Part shown: positions 1-6,222 of the stretch, piece by piece
Layout: every line of letters begins with the position of its first letter
Position numbering within the stretch: position 1 is the first letter of the stretch
Assembly: GCA_014379815.1 (NCBI GenBank)
Contig: JACMLA010000168.1
Span: 1-6,364, forward strand
Length of the DNA: 6,364 bases
Reading direction: 5' to 3'
Source: Bryobacteraceae bacterium
GTDB taxonomy: Bacteria > Acidobacteriota > Terriglobia > Bryobacterales > Bryobacteraceae
Program-made: the position numbers and the translations under genes
The notes under the pieces: model-generated
Databases searched by the model: none
What the model saw: only the letters and a program-made list of their open reading frames with translations
Told to the model about the DNA's origin: nothing

Positions 1-621
1 CAGCTGCCGATTCTCTGTCGCATAACAGATATCCTGAGCGGGGGGTGACTTAATCCCGGGAAACTTTTTGCCCAGCGCAGCAATAATGTCGCGTGTTTCG
101 TCGAGACTGAGCGTGGTCTGCGTAAGAAAACAGGTCTTGTCGGGATCGGCGACCTGCAGACGCTCGACATCCGCCACTGTCTCCACGAGAACGGAGCTTT
201 CCGGCGCCTCACCGAGTGTCCCGATAACTTCGTCGTGATCGCGGTGGCCGATCAGGATGATGGTGTAACCCTGACGGGCAAACTTGACGGCTTCGAGGTG
301 AACCTTGGTTACCAGAGGACAAGTCGCGTCGATCACGCTGAGGTTGCGCAGCTTTGCTTCCGACCGCACCGCGGGGGAAACGCCGTGAGCACTGAAGATG
401 ACCCGGCCACCGGAGGGAACCTCTTCCAGTTCCTCGACGAAGACTGCGCCTGCTTCACGCAGTTCGTCAACGACATGGCGGTTGTGAACTATCTCTTTGC
501 GGACGTAAATAGGAGCGCCGTAAGCGTCCAGTGCAATCTTCACAACATCGATTGCACGCACTACGCCGGCACAGAATCCACGAGGACTCACCAGTATAAT
601 TTTCCGTCCGGAACCCTGCAT
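1..621 (-). CDS. ispH: 4-hydroxy-3-methylbut-2-enyl diphosphate reductase, 3' end beyond the window
   Basis: IspH (LytB) is a cytosolic [4Fe-4S] enzyme that catalyses the last step of the MEP pathway, reducing HMBPP to IPP and DMAPP. Translating leftward from the ATG at 621 gives 207 uninterrupted codons to the window edge. Typical bacterial IspH is about 310 residues, so roughly the last third is missing because the window ends, not because the gene is broken. All three cluster cysteines are present: C17 in GFCAGV, C101 in DATCPLV and C199 in [10 protein letters not shown]. The substrate-pocket motifs are also there: H46 in IVHN, H79 in SAHG, H129 and the proton-relay glutamate E131 in [14 protein letters not shown], and TQTTLS at 167-172. 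The start is supported because the conserved N-terminus begins directly after it. The gene lies 59 bases downstream of nadD on the same strand, probably co-transcribed, though a TGCTATACT element just upstream could provide its own promoter. Confidence 0.97.
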   Translation of the reverse strand, partial: MQGSGRKIILVSPRGFCAGVVRAIDVVKIALDAYGAPIYVRKEIVHNRHVVDELREAGAVFVEELEEVPSGGRVIFSAHGVSPAVRSEAKLRNLSVIDATCPLVTKVHLEAVKFARQGYTIILIGHRDHDEVIGTLGEAPESSVLVETVADVERLQVADPDKTCFLTQTTLSLDETRDIIAALGKKFPGIKSPPAQDICYATENRQL

Positions 622-631
622 AGAAACACCA

Positions 632-640
632 AGTATAGCA
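632..640 (-). promoter_or_regulatory. Possible extended -10 promoter element for ispH
   Basis: Read on the minus strand, this is TGCTATACT, a good match to an extended -10 (TGnTATAAT) in the short nadD-ispH gap. Its last base lies exactly 10 bases before the ispH ATG, so a transcript starting about 6-7 bases after the hexamer would have only a 3-5 base leader. No good -35 hexamer is seen at 16-18 bases: TTGCGT is present but only 11 bases upstream. No clear Shine-Dalgarno sequence precedes the ATG, which fits a near-leaderless message. The assignment rests on sequence match alone. Confidence 0.35.
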
Positions 641-680
641 GTAACCTTACGCAAATCCCGACGCCCGCCACGAAACCTGG

Positions 681-1292
681 TCATCGCTTAACAACAAAAT
701 CGGGGTCACTTTCACAAGCCGAACCGAAGCCATACAACCTGTGTTCCCGAATGTATTCAAATACAGCCTCAGACAGCTCCGGAGGCGGTTCGCAGCGCGC
801 CAGTTTCTCCCGGATGTGTGACGAAGAAACGTTCATTTGCACGCGGTCCAGTTCCAGCACGGAAGCACCCTGGGGAACTGTGTATTCATGCCCGGGCCGG
901 GTAACGACTATGAACTCCACTGCGGCTACAACCTCGGTCCATCTATGCCAAGTCCGGATCTCGGAAAAGGCATCGGCGCCTATGAGAAACAGCAGCCTGG
1001 CGTCCGGGCCGAGATGCTGCCGGACTTCGAGAATGGTGAGAATGGAGTAGCTGTTCCCTGCCCCTGCTTCCAGATCGGACGCCTCGATGGCTGGTTCATC
1101 CCTGCATGCAAGCTGCACCATGGCAAGCCGATCGGGATACGGTGCTCCGAGCCGGTCCTGTTTGTGCGGCGGAACTGCGGCGGGAATCAGCAAAATACGG
1201 TCGAGGCGGAACGTATCCCGGGCGGCTCGCGCGACCGCAATGTGCGCGTTATGTACAGGATCGAACGTTCCACCGAAGATAGCGAGCGGCAA
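681..1292 (-). CDS. nadD: Nicotinate-nucleotide adenylyltransferase
   Basis: NadD transfers AMP from ATP to nicotinate mononucleotide, making deamido-NAD in the cytosolic NAD biosynthesis pathway. The 203-residue product has the usual length and the full set of nucleotidyltransferase alpha/beta-phosphodiesterase motifs: [11 protein letters not shown] at 7-17 (the HxGH-type ATP site, here HNAH), PPHK at 41-44, LIGADAF at 103-109 with W115 following, and the C-terminal SSSHIRE at 156-162 (the ISSTxIR-type motif). It ends with the common IREHRLYG. The start must be TTG (1292-1290): an in-frame TAG lies four codons upstream at 1304-1302, and no other start codon lies before the conserved GGTFDP motif. 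A weak GTGAG precedes the TTG. The gene is followed on the same strand by ispH rather than by rsfS, its common neighbour elsewhere. It is divergent from the LolA-like gene. The last dozen residues (after about 191) are a non-conserved tail. Confidence 0.96.
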   Translation of the reverse strand: MPLAIFGGTFDPVHNAHIAVARAARDTFRLDRILLIPAAVPPHKQDRLGAPYPDRLAMVQLACRDEPAIEASDLEAGAGNSYSILTILEVRQHLGPDARLLFLIGADAFSEIRTWHRWTEVVAAVEFIVVTRPGHEYTVPQGASVLELDRVQMNVSSSHIREKLARCEPPPELSEAVFEYIREHRLYGFGSACESDPDFVVKR

Positions 1293-1422
1293 AAGCTCAC
1301 GCTAGCATGGCTCTGCTCCAATCCAGCGAATGGAAAAGTTCTGCATCGAACAGGCATTTTTCGGGGTTAAGCCGGAATCAAACGGAGTGTTCGCATCATC
1401 TTGCAGGCAGGTCGTGAAGACC
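1293..1422. promoter_or_regulatory. Divergent intergenic spacer between nadD and the envelope cluster
   Basis: This 130-base gap should hold promoters for both directions. I found no convincing -35/-10 pair inside it for nadD: TGCTAGCGT just before the TTG is only a weak extended -10. The best -10-like element for the rightward genes lies just past its right end (1428-1436). An ATG at 1330 is in frame with the LolA-like gene, but the extra N-terminal stretch lacks a Shine-Dalgarno sequence and would bury the signal peptide, so it is left out of the gene. No operator-like palindrome or stable hairpin stands out. Confidence 0.4.
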
Positions 1423-2205
1423 ATGAATGGTATACTGAGGGCTCGATTGAGCGAAAGTTTATTGCGTTTGACATATTTCGCCCGACATTCCGTACGCTTA
1501 TTCCTTCCGCTTCTTGCCGCTGCCGTTCTTGTAGCGGAACCGGGGGGTAGTTCTACCGACGAAGTTGTTTCGAAGTATCGGCAGGCACTGGCAGCGCAAC
1601 AGTATGCGCAGCGGGACATTGCTGCAGACGTAACCTTCGAAGCGCACATCCCGAAGCTGAAAAAGCAGGGTAGATTGAACGCTCTGCGACAGATCTCAAA
1701 CGTCGGCAAAGTGACCTACAAGATATTGGGATTTTCCGGTGATGACACGGTAAAGAAAGAAGTGATTGCACGGTACATGAGCGCCGAGGTGGACTCGGCG
1801 AGCAAGCGCAGTGAGGAAGTTGGGATCACTCCAGCGAATTACAGTTTCAAATATAAGGGTCTGAATAACAAAGATGGCCGACAGCTGCACGTTCTGGAGT
1901 TAAAACCCAAAGCCAAGCGTGTCGGACTGTTTAAGGGTGAGCTCTGGCTGGAAGCGGACAGTTATCTGCCGGTTCGCGAACAGGGCAGATTTGTAAAAAG
2001 TCCGTCTCTATTTATTAAGAAAGTCGAGTTTACCCGCGACTACGAAATCCGGGATGGAATTGCGTATCTGGTGCACATGCAGAGCAAAACAGATACACGC
2101 ATTGTGGGCGTAGCAGAGTTAAATGCGAACTATACCAACTACCATAATCTTCGGGATTCGGTTGCGGAACGTGTGGAAGAAGCCCGACGCGAGCTCAACG
2201 ACTGA
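1423..2205 (+). CDS. Secreted LolA-like (outer-membrane lipoprotein-sorting-like) protein
   Basis: From this ATG the product is 260 residues. A basic N-terminus is followed by a hydrophobic core at about 26-38 (LFLPLLAAAVLVA), a Sec signal peptide probably cleaved near residues 38-42. No lipobox cysteine is present. The mature part alternates charged and hydrophobic residues in beta-strand fashion. It includes LHVLELKPKAKRVGLFKGELWLEAD (155-179, quoted in part), YLPVREQGRFVK (181-192) and a late strand around TRIVGVAELNANYTNY (225-240). These resemble the half-barrel of LolA/LolB/RseB-like proteins that bind acyl chains or lipoproteins in the periplasm. This is inference from pattern, and the substrate is unknown. 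Start choice is uncertain: TTG at 1447 has a well-spaced GAGGG (1437-1441) and keeps the signal peptide (252 residues), while the ATG has only a distant AGG. The gene is first in a probable three-gene rightward cluster, 41 bases before the TPR-barrel gene, which suggests an envelope-biogenesis role. Confidence 0.72.
   Translation: MNGILRARLSESLLRLTYFARHSVRLFLPLLAAAVLVAEPGGSSTDEVVSKYRQALAAQQYAQRDIAADVTFEAHIPKLKKQGRLNALRQISNVGKVTYKILGFSGDDTVKKEVIARYMSAEVDSASKRSEEVGITPANYSFKYKGLNNKDGRQLHVLELKPKAKRVGLFKGELWLEADSYLPVREQGRFVKSPSLFIKKVEFTRDYEIRDGIAYLVHMQSKTDTRIVGVAELNANYTNYHNLRDSVAERVEEARRELND
1428..1436 (+). promoter_or_regulatory. Possible extended -10 element for the envelope gene cluster
   Basis: TGGTATACT matches an extended -10 and is the same TGnTATACT form seen before ispH. 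It ends exactly 10 bases before the in-frame TTG at 1447, the same spacing as at ispH. If used, transcription would begin near 1442-1444, excluding the ATG at 1423 and cutting off the GAGGG at 1437-1441. The transcript would then start almost at the TTG. No good -35 is visible at 16-18 bases. The core GTATAC is self-complementary and could occur by chance. Confidence 0.33.
1437..1441 (+). promoter_or_regulatory. Candidate ribosome binding site for a TTG start at 1447
   Basis: GAGGG is the best Shine-Dalgarno match near the start of the LolA-like gene, five bases before the in-frame TTG at 1447. It favours TTG over the ATG at 1423. It would be functional only if transcription begins upstream of it, so it conflicts with use of the adjacent -10-like element. 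Confidence 0.4.
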
Positions 2206-2246
2206 GATAAATACGGGTCGCGCCTCACTGTACCAGTGGCGGACGT

Positions 2247-4262
2247 ATGACCCGAATCACTCCTTTTCTGCTGCTTTGTCTTTCTGCACCCGCTTTTTCC
2301 GCTGACGCGGCGTGGCAGCAACTGGAGCGCGCCTATGCTGCTCTTCGCGAAAGCCATTACGACAAGGCTGTCACAGAATTCCGCGCCGCTGTAACTGCGG
2401 CTCCGGAGCGGGCTTCGATCCGGAAAGACCTTGCTTACGCGTTGCTTAAGCTCGGTGAGAACGACCAGGCGCGGGACAGCTTCGCCGAAGCAATCCGACT
2501 GGACCCCGCCGATAAGCAGGTAGCTCTTGAATATGCGTTTCTCTGCTTCGAAACTCACAAGGAAGCAGAAGCGCGACGGGTGTTCTCTGCACTTGCCAGG
2601 AGCGGTAATGCAACCGCGAAAGCAGCGTTCGAGAGGATTGACCAGGAGTTGGCAACCGGCATCGAGCGCTGGCAGAAAGCCGTAGAGCTTACGCCGGACA
2701 GCTTCAGCGCCCATGAAGAACTGGCAAGACTGGCAGAACGCCGCGATGAGTTTGCGCTGGCTACCACCCACTATGCGGCTGCGTGGAAACTGCGGCCGAC
2801 TGAACGGAAGTATCTTCTCGATCTCGGTCGTGTTGCGAAGCAGAGTGGCGAGGGCGAAAGGGCAACGGCTGCTTTGCTGGCTGCTTCACGTGGAGCGGAA
2901 TCACGCACTGCCGAGCTCGCCCGGGCGCTTCTGCCGGATCGCTACCCCTGGGTGAATGAATTTCGGGCAGCCCTGACGCTGGATCCCGCGAATCATGCAT
3001 TGCACCGGGAACTCGCGTTCTTGCTTCTTGAGATGAACCGTGGAAAGGAAGCGGCGGTAGAGTTTCGCCAGGTAATCCAGACTGACCCGAAGGATGCGTG
3101 GGCTCTGGCGCAACTGGGTTTTCTTCTTTTGCAGAACGAACCCGCCGAGGCGCTTCCGCTGCTCGACCGCTCACTGGCAGCCGGTGGTGACGATGAAGAA
3201 CTGAAGGATCGGGTGCGCACGGCGCTGAAACTTCCGCAGGAGTTGAAGAAGAGACCAACGGCCCGGCGGGATGCTCTGCTTGAAGCGCGTCTGCTGGCTC
3301 AGAAAAGCCTGGATGCCGGGTATTTGAAAGATGCTGCGCGTTACCTTCGGATTGCTCATGAGCACGACCCACTGGACTTCAATGTATTGCTGAAGCTGGG
3401 CTGGACGCACAATCTGCTGCGCGAAGACAAGGAAGCGATGGAGTGGTTCCGGCTGGCGCGGCGCAGCCCCGATCCGGTAATCGCAGCCGAGGCGGGCAAA
3501 GCCTACAGCTCCCTGCAGCCCGAGTTTGCGCGTTTCCGGACCTCGGTATGGGCCTATCCGATGTACTCCAGCCGGTGGCAGGATTTATTCACATGGGCGC
3601 AGGCTAAGACCGAATGGCATCCTGCCGGGAAGATTGTGCCGTACATTTCCATGCGTTTCGCGGGCGATGTGCGCCGCACGACAAACAGTCTGGGTACACC
3701 AGGTTTGGGCACACAGGGTCCCGCGTACTTGTCGGAATCGGCTTTCCTGCCTGGAGTCGGTGTCGGAACACGCGTGAAGTATGGAATGCGGGCGTGGTTT
3801 GAGGCCGGCTATTCGTTCAGTTATCTGAAGCAGGGCGATGCACCGCGTGGTCGTCCGGACTTGCGCGGGGGCCTGTCGTTTGCCCGCTCCATTGGAACGA
3901 ACCTGGCATCACCCGGGCGCGGAATCTTCGCCGAGACTGCTGCAGATCTGCTCTATGTCAGCCGCTTCGATAAAGACACGATCCTGTATGCGCTGAACCG
4001 TGCGGGGTATACGCTCGGCGCCATAGGTCCGGCAAAGATCCAGGCAACGTGGAATCTGAATATCACTGCCGATCTTCGCCGCTTCGCCTGGGCAAATACC
4101 ATCGAGCAAGGTCCAGGAGTACGGATCAAGCTAACGTGTTTCCCGCAGCCCATCATTATCTCCGTCGACGCTCTGCAGGGACGCTACACAGTGCTGGATG
4201 GCATCAGGCCTCCGGTGTACAACGACCTCCGCATTGGACTCTGGTATGCATTTTCCCGTTAG
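2247..4262 (+). CDS. TPR protein with C-terminal putative outer-membrane beta-barrel (exopolysaccharide-export-like)
   Basis: The 671-residue product starts with a signal peptide (hydrophobic core FLLLCLSAPAFS, likely cleavage near residue 18). Residues about 22-425 form helical TPR repeats; the clearest are 56-89 (DLAYALLKLGENDQA, then a helix ending in RLDPADK), 249-283 (LAFLLLEMNRGKEAA, ending in QTDPKD) and 343-376 (ending in HEHDPLD). From about 430 the composition changes to aromatic, glycine-rich alternating strands without TPR signature: VWAYPMYSSRW, VPYISMRFAGDVR, GMRAWFEAGYSFSYL, DLRGGLSFARS and a last strand LRIGLWYAFSR. This looks like a barrel of roughly 240 residues. The order periplasmic TPRs then barrel matches PgaA, BcsC, PelB and NfrA, outer-membrane exporters or receptors tied to synthase-dependent polysaccharides. 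The export role is inferred, and the barrel is shorter than PgaA's. The ATG is preceded by a weak GGCGGA. The end overlaps the next gene by 17 bases, so the two are likely translated and working together. Confidence 0.85.
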   Translation: MTRITPFLLLCLSAPAFSADAAWQQLERAYAALRESHYDKAVTEFRAAVTAAPERASIRKDLAYALLKLGENDQARDSFAEAIRLDPADKQVALEYAFLCFETHKEAEARRVFSALARSGNATAKAAFERIDQELATGIERWQKAVELTPDSFSAHEELARLAERRDEFALATTHYAAAWKLRPTERKYLLDLGRVAKQSGEGERATAALLAASRGAESRTAELARALLPDRYPWVNEFRAALTLDPANHALHRELAFLLLEMNRGKEAAVEFRQVIQTDPKDAWALAQLGFLLLQNEPAEALPLLDRSLAAGGDDEELKDRVRTALKLPQELKKRPTARRDALLEARLLAQKSLDAGYLKDAARYLRIAHEHDPLDFNVLLKLGWTHNLLREDKEAMEWFRLARRSPDPVIAAEAGKAYSSLQPEFARFRTSVWAYPMYSSRWQDLFTWAQAKTEWHPAGKIVPYISMRFAGDVRRTTNSLGTPGLGTQGPAYLSESAFLPGVGVGTRVKYGMRAWFEAGYSFSYLKQGDAPRGRPDLRGGLSFARSIGTNLASPGRGIFAETAADLLYVSRFDKDTILYALNRAGYTLGAIGPAKIQATWNLNITADLRRFAWANTIEQGPGVRIKLTCFPQPIIISVDALQGRYTVLDGIRPPVYNDLRIGLWYAFSR

Positions 4263-6222
4263 AATTCTGCTGCTCCTGTTAACCTCGATGGTTGCGTCCG
4301 CGGGCACGCCGGTGCTGCTGATTGGCGATGACACGGGGATCTGGCGGGAGATCTTCAGCTCTGTCGGTTTGCATCTCGGAGAAGCCAGTGACTTGCCTCC
4401 CGCCGCGCTTCCACGGAAAGCGGAAGAGGGCGCGATTGTGATCCTGGAAGGCCCCTCGATATTTGCCGAGCAGTTCGGGATCCGGCAAGCGGGCACACGC
4501 CGCGTTCCCACACGGCAGATCCGGGACTCACGTGCTCCGGAACTTCCGATTATCTGGGAGAAAAGTGTCGATCTCTTCCCTGTTTCGTTTCCTGCAGACG
4601 CGGTTATCTTTGCGAAGGAGAACTGGAGCGGAGCTCCGGTGCTGGTAGGTCTGCGTCGCGGGAAAGGTGCCGTGTTGTGGGTAGCCACGCAACCTGGAAC
4701 TACGGGCTACGCTCGCTATCCGTACCTGCTGCAGGCGCTGGCGGACTTAGGCCTTGAAGTTCCGGCGAGCTCGAATCGCCTCTGGGCGTTCCTCGATACA
4801 AGTTACCGGACCCGCGTCGATGTCGACTTCATCGCTGACCGCTGGCAGAAGCTGGGCATTAGCGCGCTGCATCTGGCCGCATGGCACTTTACGGAGGCCG
4901 ACAGCGTGCATGATGCCTGGCTCAAGAAGTTGATTGAAGCCTGTCACCGGCGCGGGATGCTTGTCTATGCATGGCTCGAGCTTCCCCATGTCAGCGAGCA
5001 GTTCTGGACCAGCCATCCCGAATGGCGCGAGAAGACAGCTCTGCTGCAGGACGCGCATCTTGACTGGCGCAAGCTGATGAACCTGACCAATCCCAAATGC
5101 AACGAGGCAGTACGACTCTCGGTCCGTGGAGTGATGGACCGCTTCGATTGGGATGGCGTCAACTTTGGCGAGCTCTACTACGAATCGCTGGAGGGTGCCG
5201 GGAATCCTGGCCGCTTCACGCCGATGAACGACGATGTGCGGGCCGAGTACAAAGCGCTCACCGGCACCGATCCACTCAGCTTATTCCAGCCTGGAGTAAA
5301 GGCCGAAGCTCTTGGGAGCTTTCTCCAGTACCGGGCCGAGCTGGTACGCCGGATGCAGTCCGAGTGGATGCTGTTTGCGCGTGATTTACGGGAAACGAAA
5401 CCGTGGCTCGATTTGGTTCTGACACATGTCGACGATCGTCTGGATAGCACCATGCGGGAAAAAATCGGCGCCGATGCCGCGCGTGTCTTACCGCTGTTGA
5501 AAGAGCAGGATTTCACTTTTCTTGTCGAGGATCCGGCGACGGTGTGGCATCTGGGGCCCTCGCGCTACAAGGAAATCGCGGAACGGTACAAGCCGATTAC
5601 TCCACGTATTGATCGCCTCGCGATCGACATCAATATCGTCGACCGGTACCAGGATGTCTATCCGACCAAACAACAAACAGGGACGGAATTGTTCCAGCTG
5701 GTACATACCGCGGCTCAGGCTTTCGGAAGGGTGGCTTTGTATTTCGAGACATCGATACTGAAGCAGGATCTTGGCTTGCTGCCTGCGGCGGCATCGGGCG
5801 TGAGCCGGCTGGAGAACAGGGGAACTGACGTCGTCGTGGAATCGAGGTACGGTGCCGGCGTTCACTTCAAGGGACCCTCTCTGGTGGACGGGAAGCCCTG
5901 GCCTATGGCATCGGACGACGTTGTGTGGCTTCCACCCGGCGCGCATGTGGTGTCGAAGGCTGGGACGGCGGTGGCTGGGACTGCGCTGGCTGCGACGACG
6001 CTAGCAGGAATACGCGTCGAGAATCTAAATGCGGACCTTCGCAGCGCCTCTTCTAGTGCTGTGGGTGTGCAGTTCGCGTATCAGTCCGGTTCGAGGGCGA
6101 CGGCTTTGCTTAGCCGGCGACCCGATGTGGTGGAGATCGATGGCGAGCCGGTAAAGCCGGTGTGGTTCTCAGAGCGCACGCTGGTGCTGCCACGAGGGCA
6201 GCATGTAGTCAGCCTTCGCTGA
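4246..6222 (+). CDS. Secreted GATase-like / glycoside-hydrolase-like TIM-barrel protein
   Basis: The product is 658 residues from the ATG at 4246. That start gives a clean signal peptide (VRILLLLLTSMVASA, cleavage near 19-20); an in-frame ATG at 4198 would bury it. Residues about 21-172 look like a class I glutamine-amidotransferase-like Rossmann domain (PVLLIGDDTG; GAIVILEGPS; GLRRGKGAVLWVATQPG; YPYLLQAL), without an evident catalytic Cys-His-Glu triad. Residues about 178-510 resemble a GHL10/PgaB-type TIM barrel: LGISALHLAAWHF, then ACHRRGMLVYAWLELPHVSEQFW and HPEW (257-260), LMNLTNPKCNEAVR, and DWDGVNFGELYYES (301-314), where E309 is a candidate catalytic acid. Later strands hold LTHVDD (392-397), FLVEDP (425-430) and LAIDINIVDR (458-467). 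Residues about 515-658 are beta-rich, like an accessory domain, with a small tandem repeat inside. Probably periplasmic or outer-membrane-facing, processing the polymer exported by the upstream barrel protein. Both the hydrolase activity and the substrate are inferred. Confidence 0.82.
   Translation: MHFPVRILLLLLTSMVASAGTPVLLIGDDTGIWREIFSSVGLHLGEASDLPPAALPRKAEEGAIVILEGPSIFAEQFGIRQAGTRRVPTRQIRDSRAPELPIIWEKSVDLFPVSFPADAVIFAKENWSGAPVLVGLRRGKGAVLWVATQPGTTGYARYPYLLQALADLGLEVPASSNRLWAFLDTSYRTRVDVDFIADRWQKLGISALHLAAWHFTEADSVHDAWLKKLIEACHRRGMLVYAWLELPHVSEQFWTSHPEWREKTALLQDAHLDWRKLMNLTNPKCNEAVRLSVRGVMDRFDWDGVNFGELYYESLEGAGNPGRFTPMNDDVRAEYKALTGTDPLSLFQPGVKAEALGSFLQYRAELVRRMQSEWMLFARDLRETKPWLDLVLTHVDDRLDSTMREKIGADAARVLPLLKEQDFTFLVEDPATVWHLGPSRYKEIAERYKPITPRIDRLAIDINIVDRYQDVYPTKQQTGTELFQLVHTAAQAFGRVALYFETSILKQDLGLLPAAASGVSRLENRGTDVVVESRYGAGVHFKGPSLVDGKPWPMASDDVVWLPPGAHVVSKAGTAVAGTALAATTLAGIRVENLNADLRSASSSAVGVQFAYQSGSRATALLSRRPDVVEIDGEPVKPVWFSERTLVLPRGQHVVSLR
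5959..6003 (+). repeat. Three-copy 15-base tandem repeat inside the GH-like gene
   Basis: Three consecutive 15-base units are in frame with the gene: GCTGGGACGGCGGTG, GCTGGGACTGCGCTG and GCTGCGACGACGCTA. They encode AGTAV, AGTAL and AATTL, followed by AGI. The first two units differ at two bases and the third has drifted further. The repeat sits at residues about 572-586, in the C-terminal beta-rich region, as a small-residue linker or strand. The length is a multiple of three, so copy-number change would leave the frame intact. Confidence 0.8.

Noticed and set aside
641..650. Short palindrome GTAA-CC-TTAC in the nadD-ispH gap, considered as an operator
   Set aside because: Four-base arms occur often by chance, and no known operator matches.
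235..1050. Long plus-strand open frame of 271 codons opposite ispH and nadD
   Set aside because: It spans two clear minus-strand genes with intact catalytic motifs, and its translation is low-complexity with no recognisable domain. It is an antisense shadow.
1330..1422. N-terminal extension of the LolA-like gene from ATG 1330
   Set aside because: There is no Shine-Dalgarno sequence before it, and the extra 31 residues would push the signal peptide far from the N-terminus.
2226..2238. Small inverted repeat CACTG-TAC-CAGTG before the TPR gene, considered as a terminator or regulatory hairpin
   Set aside because: The stem is five base pairs with a three-base loop and no following T-run. It is too weak to claim a function.
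2761..3372. Minus-strand open frame of 203 codons inside the TPR gene
   Set aside because: Its translation is proline-, serine- and arginine-rich without motifs, as expected for the antisense of a GC-rich gene. The plus-strand TPR repeats run through it uninterrupted.
4198..4245. Upstream ATG of the GH-like gene (4198), giving 16 more residues
   Set aside because: The extra residues lie wholly within the TPR gene's last barrel strands and precede an otherwise typical signal peptide starting at 4246.
4131..4688. Minus-strand open frame of 185 codons across the junction of the TPR and GH-like genes
   Set aside because: Both plus-strand genes are well supported here, including a signal peptide at 4246. 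The antisense translation shows no family features.
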